A stretch of DNA of 64,000 nt from Streptomyces halobius (GTDB lineage: Bacteria; Actinomycetota; Actinomycetes; Streptomycetales; Streptomycetaceae). This document shows, piece after piece, positions 45,563-53,916 of the stretch. The translations under genes and the position numbers were made by a program. Below the pieces are notes generated by a model that was given only the letters and a program-made list of their open reading frames with translations, searched no databases and was not told the origin of the DNA. Position 1 is the stretch's first letter. Every line of letters begins with the position of its first letter. The stretch spans positions 1,550,001 to 1,614,000 of the forward strand of contig NZ_CP086322.1 of the NCBI RefSeq assembly GCF_023277745.1, in the 5' to 3' direction.

Positions 45563-46376
45563 GCCACCGTCCCTTGAACGCGTACCACTGCTACGGACTG
45601 CTCCGCCCCCGGCGATTCCAACGGCGCGACAGCCCCCCATATTCCCCGGAATTGCCGGGGGCGCCACGGGTTTTCACCGGCCCCCAGGCTCCGCCACCGC
45701 ATCGCCACCCGAACGGCAGGGCCCAACAAGCAAGACCCAACGAGCAGTTAAGGCCACCGGGGCCGCTATGTCCATCCTGTCATGCGGGAACACGCTGCAC
45801 CAGTCCACATACGGTCAGTGAGGATCGCCCGACCTCCCCCGACTTAACCGGGAGTTGAGCGCACTCGTCGAGGCGGTCGCCGACCCCGCAGAAAACGCGC
45901 AAACCTGTGGGCGACTGACGGGCACCAGCCCTGATGGCGTGGTTTATTCATTAGTGTCCCAATAGACCGATGCGCTCCGAGAGATCGCGGAAACACCTTT
46001 TCAGCTGTTCGTTCGTCGCGTACGGGGAAGTCGCCGCCCGGCTCACCCAGGAGGCCCCAGGACGTTTCCGTACGAGGAGCCATTCAGCGGAAGTACGAGG
46101 GCCGAGAACCGGCTGTTGCGCGTGAGGCGACGATGACCGGCGAGGGCCGGCTCCGCCTTGTGCACTCTGACGCAGGGGCGTGGACGACGGCGGCAAGAGC
46201 GGACGCATTCCCATCAGTCGCCCGAGAAGGAGCACGCTCTCGCACCCCATACGCCGCTCGCCGTGCAGGTACAGGCGCTCCACCGCCCGGAGGCGGAATC
46301 CGACGAGGGGAAGATCTACAACCTCACAGGCATCGCGATCAAGGAGAAAGGCGTGTCACGACGCCGGAGCATGACC
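45563..46376. other. Intergenic region upstream of the XRE operon
   Basis: About 810 bp with no convincing gene. It should carry the promoter of the XRE operon. The patch 45935-46020 is AT-richer (TTTATTCATTAGTGTCCC). Open frames on both strands lack third-position GC bias. Plus-strand frames that run into the tRNA encode the GFEPATP-type string known as a tRNA translation artefact. Confidence 0.45.
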
Positions 46377-46410
46377 GGAGGCCGCTTCCTCCTGCGAGGA
46401 AACGGCCTCC
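46377..46410 (-). terminator. Hairpin downstream of tRNA-Pro
   Basis: An 8-bp stem GGAGGCCG / CGGCCTCC with a further inner stem TTCCTC / GAGGAA and a CTGC loop starts 15 bases beyond the tRNA 3' end on the minus strand. Very stable and well placed as the tRNA terminator. Confidence 0.75.
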
Positions 46411-46424
46411 GACCTGCAAAACGC

Positions 46425-46501
<77 letters not shown>

Positions 46502-46667
46502 ATGCGGGCCCTGGCCGGGAGGTTCCCCGGCTGACCGCGCAAGAGAACAATACCGCATGTCAGAGGGTGGGTGTTGCCATATTCCGGCGCGGTGCGACGG
46601 TCGGGCCCCGGCCGGAATGAGTACCCGTACTCATGCGCCCGCGTCACGGTGCCGCCACGCTACGCGC

Positions 46668-46961
46668 ATGACTACTCCATCGATTCAGCGGCCGACGACC
46701 ACGGCGTTCTTTGTGCAGGCCGCGATCTCGTTCGGGCTGTCGCTGGCGGCACTGATGATCGGGATCCTGAAGCTGCCGGTGGGGCCCTGGGAGCGCGGGT
46801 TTCTCGCACTCGGCCTGATCTTCGTGGTGTCCTCGGCATTCACCCTGGCCAAGTGCGTACGCGACCGCCAGGAGGTCGCGGAGGTGACGAACCGGGTGGA
46901 CAAGGCCCGGATCGACAAGATCCTCATCGAGCAGGACGTGTTCAAGCCGGGGCAGGTCTGA
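46668..46961 (+). CDS. YiaA/YiaB-family inner-membrane protein
   Basis: 97 residues with two adjacent transmembrane helices (TAFFVQAAISFGLSLAALMI and FLALGLIFVVSSAFTLAKCV) followed by a short charged cytoplasmic helix, the YiaAB two-helix domain. Function unknown. ATG at 46668. It appears to be a single-gene unit; the next gene has its own promoter at 47000. Confidence 0.85.
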   Translation: MTTPSIQRPTTTAFFVQAAISFGLSLAALMIGILKLPVGPWERGFLALGLIFVVSSAFTLAKCVRDRQEVAEVTNRVDKARIDKILIEQDVFKPGQV

Positions 46962-46999
46962 CTCCGGGGCGAGGGCCCAGAGCTCCCGCGGTTCCCCGC

Positions 47000-47030
47000 T
47001 TGACCTAAAGCATGCTTGAGGTTGCAGTCT
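47000..47030 (+). promoter_or_regulatory. SoxR/MerR-type promoter for the transketolase pair
   Basis: TTGACC (47000-47005) is followed by a 19-base spacer and CAGTCT (47025-47030). The spacer is wider than usual, as in MerR-class activated promoters. The near-perfect palindrome ACCTAAAGCATGCTTGAGGT (47003-47022; one mismatch between arms) closely resembles the SoxR box, whose core is CCTCAAG...CTTGAGG. The ATG lies seven bases past the -10, with no ribosome site, so the transcript may be leaderless. Confidence 0.6.
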
Positions 47031-47037
47031 CTGTCGC

Positions 47038-47811
47038 ATGACGAACGCGACGACGGACACCACCACGGGCACGGCCAGGGACACGGGCATGGGTACGGGC
47101 ATGGGCGCGCCCACGGCGGACACGTCCACCTCTCCCGGATTCCATGAACTGCCGGGCCTGATGGGCCTGATGACGGGCGATGAGAAGCACGGCCCGGCCG
47201 CCACCTCCACCCTCGACGCGCTCTGGGTCCTCTACGACCGGGTGCTGCGGGCCTCCCCCGCCACCGTCGCCGACCCGGAGCGGGACCGGTTTCTGCTCTC
47301 CAAGGGGCACGGCCCCATGGCCTACTACGCGGTGCTCGCCGCGAAGGGCTTCTTCCCCGTCGACTGGCTCCCCGGCTTCGGCGCGTACAACTCCCCGCTC
47401 GGGCACCACCCCGACCGGGTGCTGGTGCCCGGTGCCGAGATCGGCAGCGGATCGCTGGGGCACGGGCTGCCGCTGGCCGTCGGCACCGCGCTCGGGCTGC
47501 GGGCGCAAGGACGCACCGGACCGGCCGTCTGGGTGCTGATCGGCGACGCCGAGCTCGACGAAGGCAGCAACCACGAGGCACTTGCCTACGCCGGCGCCAC
47601 CGGGCTGGAGCGGCTGCATACCCTCGTCATCGACAACTCCTCCGCCACACACGGATGGCGCGGCGGTATCGCCTCCCGCTTCGAGGCCGCGGGCTGGTCC
47701 GCGACGACTGTCGACGGCCGCGACCACCAGGCGCTGTACGAGGCGTTCAGCGCGCCGCACCCGGGCCGTCCGCACGGGGTGGTGGCGCGCGTCGAACCCA
47801 AGGACGCATGA
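47038..47811 (+). CDS. Transketolase N-terminal subunit (TPP-binding)
   Basis: 257 residues, the first half of a split transketolase. After a Thr/Gly-rich leader of about 30 residues come LLSKGHGPMAYYAVLAAKGF, the GSLGHGLPLAVGTALGL block and the TPP/metal motif GDAELDEGSNHEALA (about 168-182) ending in IDNS. Transketolase moves two-carbon units between sugar phosphates. The split form occurs in sugar or secondary-metabolite pathways besides the full-length housekeeping enzyme. No ribosome site precedes the ATG at 47038; it sits at the expected transcription start of the SoxR-like promoter. It makes a heteromer with the next gene product. Confidence 0.9.
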   Translation: MTNATTDTTTGTARDTGMGTGMGAPTADTSTSPGFHELPGLMGLMTGDEKHGPAATSTLDALWVLYDRVLRASPATVADPERDRFLLSKGHGPMAYYAVLAAKGFFPVDWLPGFGAYNSPLGHHPDRVLVPGAEIGSGSLGHGLPLAVGTALGLRAQGRTGPAVWVLIGDAELDEGSNHEALAYAGATGLERLHTLVIDNSSATHGWRGGIASRFEAAGWSATTVDGRDHQALYEAFSAPHPGRPHGVVARVEPKDA

Positions 47812-47900
47812 CGGGCCCCGTCATTCCCCCTTACTCCGACTCCCCGCATTCCGATTACTCCAACACCCCTTATTCCGACCAAGACTTCGAGAGGGTTTCC

Positions 47901-48806
47901 ATGATGGACACCATGCGTGAGCGGTTCGCCTCGGTCACCTCGCGGCTGCTGGACGAGGACCCGCGGCTCGCGGTCGTACTCGCCGAGATCGGCAAGGACG
48001 GCTTCACCGACGCGGCACAACGGCATCCGGAGCGGGTGGTGAATGTCGGCATCAGGGAACAGCTGCTGGTCGGAGTGGGCGGTGGGCTGGCGCTCACCGG
48101 GCTGCGCCCGATCATGCACACCTTCGCCAGCTTCCTCGTGGAGCGCCCCTTCGAGCAGGTGAAACTGGACTTCGGCCACCAGGGCGTGGGAGGGGTGCTG
48201 GTGAGTGCCGGCGGCTCGTACGACTGGCCGAGCGGCGGCTTCACCCATATGGCGCCCGGCGATGTCGGCCTGCTCGACACGCTGGACGGCTGGACCGTGC
48301 ATGTTCCCGGCCATCCGGATGAGGCGGAGATCCTGCTGCGGCAGGCCGCCGCGGCCGGCGACGACAAGGTGTATGTACGGCTGTCGGTGCAGGCCAACGA
48401 GGCACCGCGGCCGGTGGACGGGGCCCGCTTCCGGACCTTGCGGGAGGGGCGCCAGGGGGTCGTGGTGGCGGTCGGGCCGATGCTGGACCCGGTGCTCGCC
48501 GCGACCGAGGGGCTGGATGTGACGGTGCTGTACGCGACGACCGTGCGCCCCTTCGACGCCGAGACGCTGCGGGCGGCTACCGGGGCGGCCGGGGAAGCGG
48601 ATGTGGTGACCGTGGAGCCGTATCACGCGGGGACCTCGACGCGTTTTGTGAACGAGGCGCTGCTGGACCGGTCGCACCGGGTGCTGGGACTCGGCGTCAG
48701 CCGCCAGGAACTGCGCCGCTACGGGCAGCTCGACGAGCATCTGGCGGGGCATGGCCTCGATCCGCACAGCCTGCGCGAGCGCATTACCGGATTCCTGGGC
48801 CGGTAG
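47901..48806 (+). CDS. Transketolase C-terminal subunit
   Basis: 301 residues: the pyrimidine-binding and C-terminal domains of transketolase (VVLAEIGKDGFTDAAQ, VVNVGIREQLLVGVGGGLAL with the catalytic-type Glu of GIREQ, HTFASFLVERPFEQVKLDFG, and VVVAVGPMLDPVLAA). ATG at 47901 was chosen for its GAGAGGG site. An alternative ATG at 47808 overlaps the stop of the N-terminal subunit (ATGA) and would add 31 Ser/Asp/Tyr-rich residues (YSDSPHSDYSNTPYSDQD). Co-transcribed with the N-terminal subunit. The sugar substrate is not indicated by neighbours. Confidence 0.9.
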   Translation: MMDTMRERFASVTSRLLDEDPRLAVVLAEIGKDGFTDAAQRHPERVVNVGIREQLLVGVGGGLALTGLRPIMHTFASFLVERPFEQVKLDFGHQGVGGVLVSAGGSYDWPSGGFTHMAPGDVGLLDTLDGWTVHVPGHPDEAEILLRQAAAAGDDKVYVRLSVQANEAPRPVDGARFRTLREGRQGVVVAVGPMLDPVLAATEGLDVTVLYATTVRPFDAETLRAATGAAGEADVVTVEPYHAGTSTRFVNEALLDRSHRVLGLGVSRQELRRYGQLDEHLAGHGLDPHSLRERITGFLGR

Positions 48807-49210
48807 TACCGGTAGAACCGGTGAGGCCGGTGAGGCCGGTGAGGCGGCGGGAGTCCGCCCACCGTGGCTCACGACCGTCAACGGACTTCTCTCTTCCGGC
48901 GTTTGGGGCAGCACGCGTCCGCGAACCTGGCGCGGGGGTGGCCGGCTGTCGGGCGTCGGCGAGAGCGCGTAGACCGCATACATCGCGTACACCGCATACA
49001 TCGCGCACGCCGCGCACAGCACGTACGCCGCGTACATGAGGACATCGCCGACGGTGACCATGCTCCCGACGGTAACGGCCCCCACTGACAACGGCCCCAC
49101 TGACAACGGCCGCCCGGACCGCTCGGACCGCACCGGACCAGCGCCAGGAAGCCGGCGCCAGGGAACTCGCCGAGGGGAACCCGGCGCCGCGGAACTCGAT
49201 GCCAGGAGAT
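48807..49210. other. Repeat-rich intergenic region between convergent genes
   Basis: It holds a 9-bp repeat GAGGCCGGT (about 48821-48846), an 18-bp repeat starting CGCATACATCGCGTACA (48975-49036) and a 15-bp direct repeat CCACTGACAACGGCC (49082-49111). A minus-strand frame across the 18-bp repeat would give a Met-Tyr-Ala-Val hydrophobic string, but it lacks a start signal. No gene is proposed and no strong terminator hairpin was found. Confidence 0.5.
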
Positions 49211-50146
49211 TCAGATGCGCTTGTCCAGCCACGCCAGCAGGTCGTTCTGGACCTCGTCGCGATGAGTCTCGTTGATGATCTCGTGGCGGGCGTCCGGATA
49301 GGCGGTCCAGGTGAGGTCGCGGGTGCCGAGATAGCGGAAGTCCTCCAGCAGTTCGTAGACCAGGGTCATCCGCTGATGGCAGGGGTCCTGATCGCCGACG
49401 GCGATGTGGACGGGCAGTCCGCGCGGCATGCGGGCGAGGTTGCCGGGGTCGTTGATCTTGCGGATGGCCCGTACCCAGTCGACGGCCAGGCCCGCGCAGA
49501 ACGGGAATCCGCAGTCCTCGTCGGCGACATAGCGGTCCACTTCGGCCGCGTCGCGGGAGAGCCATTCGAAGCCGGTGCGGTGGGTGAAGGCGTCGTTGAA
49601 GGCGCTGAAGGTACGGGGGATGAAGGCGGACAGGTGGGTGCGGCCGTGGGCGGCGACCTCCGCCTCCAGTTCGGCGACGGAGGTGTCGAGCTCCACGCCC
49701 GGCAGCGTGCGGAAGGTCCCGGTGAGGATCAGTCCGGCGAGGTCCGCACCGTATTCCTGGGCGTAGTCGCGGGCCAGCATCGAGCCCATGCTGTGACCGA
49801 GGAGGACCAGCGGGATGCCGGGGTGGGCGGCGGCCGCGTGGTCCCCGATGGCCTTGAGGTCGGCGACGATGGCCCGCCAGGCGTCCTCGCCGACCACACC
49901 GCGGCCTCCGGTGGAGGCGGCGGTGGCGCCGTGACCCCGGTGGTCGGAGGCGATGACGCCATAGCCATGTCCGGCGAGGAAGCGCGCGAAGCGGTCGTAG
50001 CGCCGGCCGTGTTCCGCGGCGCCGTGGGCGATCTGGACGAGGGCGCGCGGCCTGCCGGACGACGGGAGCCAGCTGTAGGTGGCGATGCGGGCGCCGTCGG
50101 GGGCCTGGTGGAAGTCCGGCTGCATGGGCTGCGGGGTGTCGGCCAT
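49211..50146 (-). CDS. Alpha/beta hydrolase, monoacylglycerol-lipase/lysophospholipase type
   Basis: A 311-residue serine hydrolase. QIAHGAAEHGRRYDRFARFL is the HGxxEHxxRY signature of the monoacylglycerol lipase/PldB family. It is followed by ASDHRGHGATA, the nucleophile elbow LLGHSMGSMLARDYA (Ser about residue 119), the acid in VAVGDQDPCHQ-like HIAVGDQDP, and the catalytic His in YPDARHEIINE. No signal peptide. GGAGATG precedes the ATG at 50146. It probably releases fatty acid from monoglycerides or lysophospholipids. Confidence 0.9.
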   Translation of the reverse strand: MADTPQPMQPDFHQAPDGARIATYSWLPSSGRPRALVQIAHGAAEHGRRYDRFARFLAGHGYGVIASDHRGHGATAASTGGRGVVGEDAWRAIVADLKAIGDHAAAAHPGIPLVLLGHSMGSMLARDYAQEYGADLAGLILTGTFRTLPGVELDTSVAELEAEVAAHGRTHLSAFIPRTFSAFNDAFTHRTGFEWLSRDAAEVDRYVADEDCGFPFCAGLAVDWVRAIRKINDPGNLARMPRGLPVHIAVGDQDPCHQRMTLVYELLEDFRYLGTRDLTWTAYPDARHEIINETHRDEVQNDLLAWLDKRI

Positions 50147-50363
50147 GGCGTCATCTCCTGAACGGTGGGGCGGTTGCTGACGAAGTGTCGCGGCGGACGG
50201 CGGTCCGCGATCACGGTCCCCGGGTGTCCCGCCCACTCTCTCCCTCCTCGCGCCGGAGCGCCAAGGGGCGCGCGAGCAGGATTGCCCGCGCACGTACCCG
50301 TCGTGACACGATCAGGCGTTCGTTTCCGGCTCTGTGCCGCAACCCCCTGCACCAGGAGGAAAG

Positions 50364-53300
50364 TTGGACACCACGGATCATATAGCGGGCCCGTCCCCCA
50401 GCCCCTCGTCCCCTGCCCCGGCCTCCCCCATCGCCGCGTCCCCCCACCTGACGTCCCTGACCCGTCGCAGATTTCTGCAGGGCACGGCTTCGGCCGCCGC
50501 CGCGGCAGGGCTGGCCGGAGTCGCCGTCCCCGAGGCGTCAGCACTGCCCGCCGCCGCGGCGTCCGGCGCTGCGCTCTCCTTCACCGCCGCCACCAACGGC
50601 GCCGGCAGCCTCGCCCCGTCCGGCGACCGGCTGATCGCCGAGATACAGAACGTCCTGTGGTCACTGCCGCGCGCGGGCGGCGACGCGGTCGCCCTGACCC
50701 CGCCCGACCTGGAACCCACCCGGCCGGTGTACTCCCCCGACGGCCGCCGGATCGCCGTCTGCGCCTACCGGGGCGGCAACTTCCATCTGTGGACGCTGCG
50801 TACCGACGGCTCGGATCTGCGGCAGCTGACCGACGGGCCGTGGGACGACCGCGGCCCCGCCTGGTCGCCGGACGGGACCCGGATCGCGTTCGCCTCGGAG
50901 CGGGGCGGTGATGCGGTGGCCGGCGGCCCGTACCGGATCTGGGTGCTGGAGGTCCGGACCAGGCGGCTGACCCGGGTGACCGGGCTGCCCGGTCAGGACG
51001 GGCCCCATCAGGAGGGGGCCTGGGAGGACTTCGACCCCTGCTGGTCGCCGGACGGTTCCCGGATCACGTTCGTGCGCGGCACGGTGGCGGACGGCGCGCT
51101 GCTCTCCCGTACGGTCGCGTCGGTGCCCGCCGACGGCGGCGGCGCGGTGCGCACCGAGCACACCGAGGCGGCGGACGCCAAGGTGATGACGCCGGCCCTC
51201 TCCCCCGCCGGCCGGCTCGCCTATCTGCGCACCACCGACCGTCCGGGCCCCACCTGCACCCTTGTCGTGGACGGTGCGCCGCTCGCGGTCGAGGGGGATG
51301 TGGAGCCGGTGCCGCCGCGCTGGGTCTCGCGGGACGCGTTACTGCTGACGGTCGGGGGGCAGTTCCGGATCGTCGAGGCCGATGCGCCCGGACGGGCCGA
51401 GACCATTCCGTTCACCGCGAAGCTGCCGCTGGACCGTTCCGAGTACCGCGTCAAGGACTATGACTTCGAGCGGACGGGTGCGCGGCCGGTGCGCGGCGTG
51501 CATCTGCCCGCGCTCTCCCCGGACGGCCGCAAGGTCGCCTTTGCCGCACTCAACTCGCTCTGGCTGGCCCCGACTTCGGGTGGTGGTGCGCCGCGCCGGA
51601 TCGTGCACGCCGCCGCCACCCGCTATGTCTCCGCGCCGAGCTGGTCCCGGGACGGCCGCTGGCTGGTGTACGCGGACGACCGGGACGGGCTGTTCGCGGT
51701 GCGCCGCCGCGATCTCGCCTCCGGTGAGGAGACGGCGCTGGCGACCGGCGGGCGGGTGCAGCCGGCGCTGTCGCCCGAGGGCGGGCGGCTGGCCGCGCTC
51801 GATATGTCGGGGAATCTCGTCGTACGGACGCTGGCCGACGGCACGGAGCGGGTGCTGGCCGCCCCGATGGGCGGTGGCGGGCTGCCGGGGCGCCCCAGCT
51901 GGTCGCCGGACGGCCGCTATCTGGCGTTCTGCGACCGCAACCGCCTCAACCTCCGTTTCCGTGAGGGCTACAACGTCATCCGGGTCGTCGACACCGAGAC
52001 CGGGGAGTCCCGGCTGCACGCGCTCGCCGAGCATGTCTCGCTCGCCGACCGCTATGACTCCGGGCCCGTCTGGTCGCCAGACGGGCGGTGGATGGCGGTG
52101 ATCGCCGAGTCCGCGCTGTGGGTGCTGCCGGTGCGGCCCGACGGCACGCCGGACGGTGCGCCCCGCCGGCTGACCGACGAGTGCGCCGACCACCCGTCGT
52201 GGTCCGGTGACTCCCGCACGCTGCTGTATCTGTCGGCCGGAAAGCTGCGGTTGACCGGGGTGTCCGGCGGGGCGGCCCGGACCGTGCCGCTGTCCCTCGC
52301 GCACCGCGGGTCGCGCGCCCGGGACACCGTCGTCCATGCGGGCCGGTTCTGGGACGGCAGCGGTGACGAGGTGCGGGAGGACGTCGATGTGGTGGTGCAG
52401 GACGGGCGGATCACCGCCGTCGAACCGCACCGGCCGGGCCGCTCCGGTACCGTCCTCAGGGTGGACGCCTCCCGGCGGACCGTGCTACCCGGCCTGTGGG
52501 ACGCGCACACCCACCCGTGGCAGATCACGTACGGCGGCCGGCAGACGGCTCTGCAGCTCGCCTACGGCATCACCACCGCGGTCTCCTGCGGCGGCTTCTC
52601 CTACGAGCAGGCACGCCTCCGGGAGGCCGTCGCGGCCGGTGTGCTCGCCGGGCCGCGGCTGCTGACCTGCGGGGAGCTGCTGGACGGCGGGCGGGTCGCC
52701 TACAGCATGGGGCGGGCGCACCGGACGCGTGCCGGGCTGCGCCGTTCGCTGGCGCGCGGCGCGGCCCTGGACTGGGACTTCGTCAAGACGTATGTACGGG
52801 CGCCGGGCTGGGTCATGCAGGAGGCGGCCCGCTTCGCACACGAACGGCTCGGGGTCCGGGCGGGCAGCCATCTGCTCACCCCGGGGATACAGGCGGGGCA
52901 GGACCTGACGTCACATCTGCAGGCAACCCAGCGGCTGGAGTTCGGGCGTGCGGTGTCCGGCTCGGGGCACGCGTACCAGGATGTCGAGGAGGTCTACACA
53001 AGCACCGATTTCCATCTCCTCGCGACGCCTTTCTCGGCGTCGGCACTGCTCGGTGACGATCCGGCGCTGGCCGACGACGCCCGCGTGGGGACACTGATGC
53101 CCCCCTGGGACGCGGCTCTCGTACGGGAGGAAGCCGGGCACCGTCCCACGCCCCTCCAACTGGCCGACATCCGGACCGAGGTCGCCATATACCGGCGGGT
53201 GCTGGGCGGCGGCGGACTGGTCGCGCTGGGCACCGACCAGCCGTTGACGCCGGTGGGCCTGGGCCTGCACCTGTGTCTGCGCGCGCTGCACCGGAACGGT

Positions 53301-53609
53301 CTCAGCGTCAGCCAGACCCTGCGCACCGCGACCGCGCTGCCCGCGAAGGTGTTCGGTGCGGAGCGGGACCTGGGAACCTTGGAAGTCGGCAAGCTCGCCG
53401 ATATGACGCTGGTGGACGGCGACCCGTTCACCGACTTCGACTCGCTGGTGCGGACACCGGCCGTGCTGCGCGGCGGTCGGCTCTTCGAACAGCGGGAGCT
53501 GGTCGGCTCCTTCCCCGCACCGCCCGGCCGCGCCCTGCGGTCCGCCGTCGACTGGCTGGAGGTGGGCCGGCGACAGCGCCGCGACTCCTGCTGCGACAGC
53601 GGTCACTGA
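50364..53609 (+). CDS. Tat-exported TolB-like propeller fused to an amidohydrolase
   Basis: A 1081-residue exported protein. Residues about 33-60 are a Tat signal (TRRRFLQGTASAAAAAGLAG). About 75-640 are many beta-propeller blades of the PD40/TolB type (VYSPDGRRIAVCAYRGGNFH, AWSPDGTRIAFASERGG, CWSPDGSRITFVRG, SWSPDGRYLAFCDRN). About 645-1060 are an amidohydrolase domain: VLPGLWDAHTHPWQ with the HxH metal site, GITTAVSCGG, FVKTYVRAPG (lysine position), LGTDQPLTPVGLGLHL and GTLEVGKLADMTLVDGDP. TTG at 50364 is used because AGGAGG lies four to five bases upstream. The combination is a known family of secreted imidazolonepropionase-like hydrolases; the substrate is unknown. Confidence 0.9.
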   Translation: MDTTDHIAGPSPSPSSPAPASPIAASPHLTSLTRRRFLQGTASAAAAAGLAGVAVPEASALPAAAASGAALSFTAATNGAGSLAPSGDRLIAEIQNVLWSLPRAGGDAVALTPPDLEPTRPVYSPDGRRIAVCAYRGGNFHLWTLRTDGSDLRQLTDGPWDDRGPAWSPDGTRIAFASERGGDAVAGGPYRIWVLEVRTRRLTRVTGLPGQDGPHQEGAWEDFDPCWSPDGSRITFVRGTVADGALLSRTVASVPADGGGAVRTEHTEAADAKVMTPALSPAGRLAYLRTTDRPGPTCTLVVDGAPLAVEGDVEPVPPRWVSRDALLLTVGGQFRIVEADAPGRAETIPFTAKLPLDRSEYRVKDYDFERTGARPVRGVHLPALSPDGRKVAFAALNSLWLAPTSGGGAPRRIVHAAATRYVSAPSWSRDGRWLVYADDRDGLFAVRRRDLASGEETALATGGRVQPALSPEGGRLAALDMSGNLVVRTLADGTERVLAAPMGGGGLPGRPSWSPDGRYLAFCDRNRLNLRFREGYNVIRVVDTETGESRLHALAEHVSLADRYDSGPVWSPDGRWMAVIAESALWVLPVRPDGTPDGAPRRLTDECADHPSWSGDSRTLLYLSAGKLRLTGVSGGAARTVPLSLAHRGSRARDTVVHAGRFWDGSGDEVREDVDVVVQDGRITAVEPHRPGRSGTVLRVDASRRTVLPGLWDAHTHPWQITYGGRQTALQLAYGITTAVSCGGFSYEQARLREAVAAGVLAGPRLLTCGELLDGGRVAYSMGRAHRTRAGLRRSLARGAALDWDFVKTYVRAPGWVMQEAARFAHERLGVRAGSHLLTPGIQAGQDLTSHLQATQRLEFGRAVSGSGHAYQDVEEVYTSTDFHLLATPFSASALLGDDPALADDARVGTLMPPWDAALVREEAGHRPTPLQLADIRTEVAIYRRVLGGGGLVALGTDQPLTPVGLGLHLCLRALHRNGLSVSQTLRTATALPAKVFGAERDLGTLEVGKLADMTLVDGDPFTDFDSLVRTPAVLRGGRLFEQRELVGSFPAPPGRALRSAVDWLEVGRRQRRDSCCDSGH

Positions 53610-53637
53610 CCGGCCGCCTCGGGGTGGCACGGGGCCG

Positions 53638-53670
53638 GCGCGGTTCCCGTGACGAACCCGGGAACCGCGC
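53638..53670 (+). terminator. Hairpin terminator of the amidohydrolase gene
   Basis: A perfect 12-bp stem (GCGCGGTTCCCG at 53638-53649 with 53659-53670) around a 9-base loop begins 29 bp after the stop. No U-tract, as is usual in Streptomyces. Confidence 0.75.
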
Positions 53671-53916
53671 GGCCCCGCACCGAAAGGACGTGCGAAGCGC
53701 CGTGGATCACGGGGTGGTGAGGAGCCGGTCAGTGCTTCAACCCGCCGTTAAACACCCTCCGTTGATGTTTTGCACGGTCCGCAGCAGGTATGCCAACGGG
53801 TATTGCACGCAGTAAGCGCCGGATCACTTTCCGAAATGCCACTGCGGACGGCATCGCCGGTGGCGTCCGCGAGGCGGGGACGAACAAGCGCGGGGAAGAT
53901 CGGAGGAGGGCTCGTC
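53671..53916. promoter_or_regulatory. Leader region of the second acyl-CoA dehydrogenase
   Basis: Between the terminator and the GTG start. An AT-richer patch at 53740-53815 (CCGTTAAACACCCTCCGTTGATGTTTTGC) probably contains the promoter. The frame is open upstream to 53770 but lacks coding bias. Confidence 0.35.

Noticed and set aside
45951..46283. Minus-strand 110-residue ORF upstream of the XRE operon
   Set aside because: No third-position GC bias, no ribosome site and no recognisable motif.
48807..49111. CRISPR array
   Set aside because: The repeats are short and contiguous without unique spacers, and no cas genes are present anywhere in the window.
47586..49565. Long minus-strand open frame over the transketolase genes
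   Set aside because: Opposite two clearly coding genes, low-complexity, Arg/His/Pro-rich, with no family similarity.
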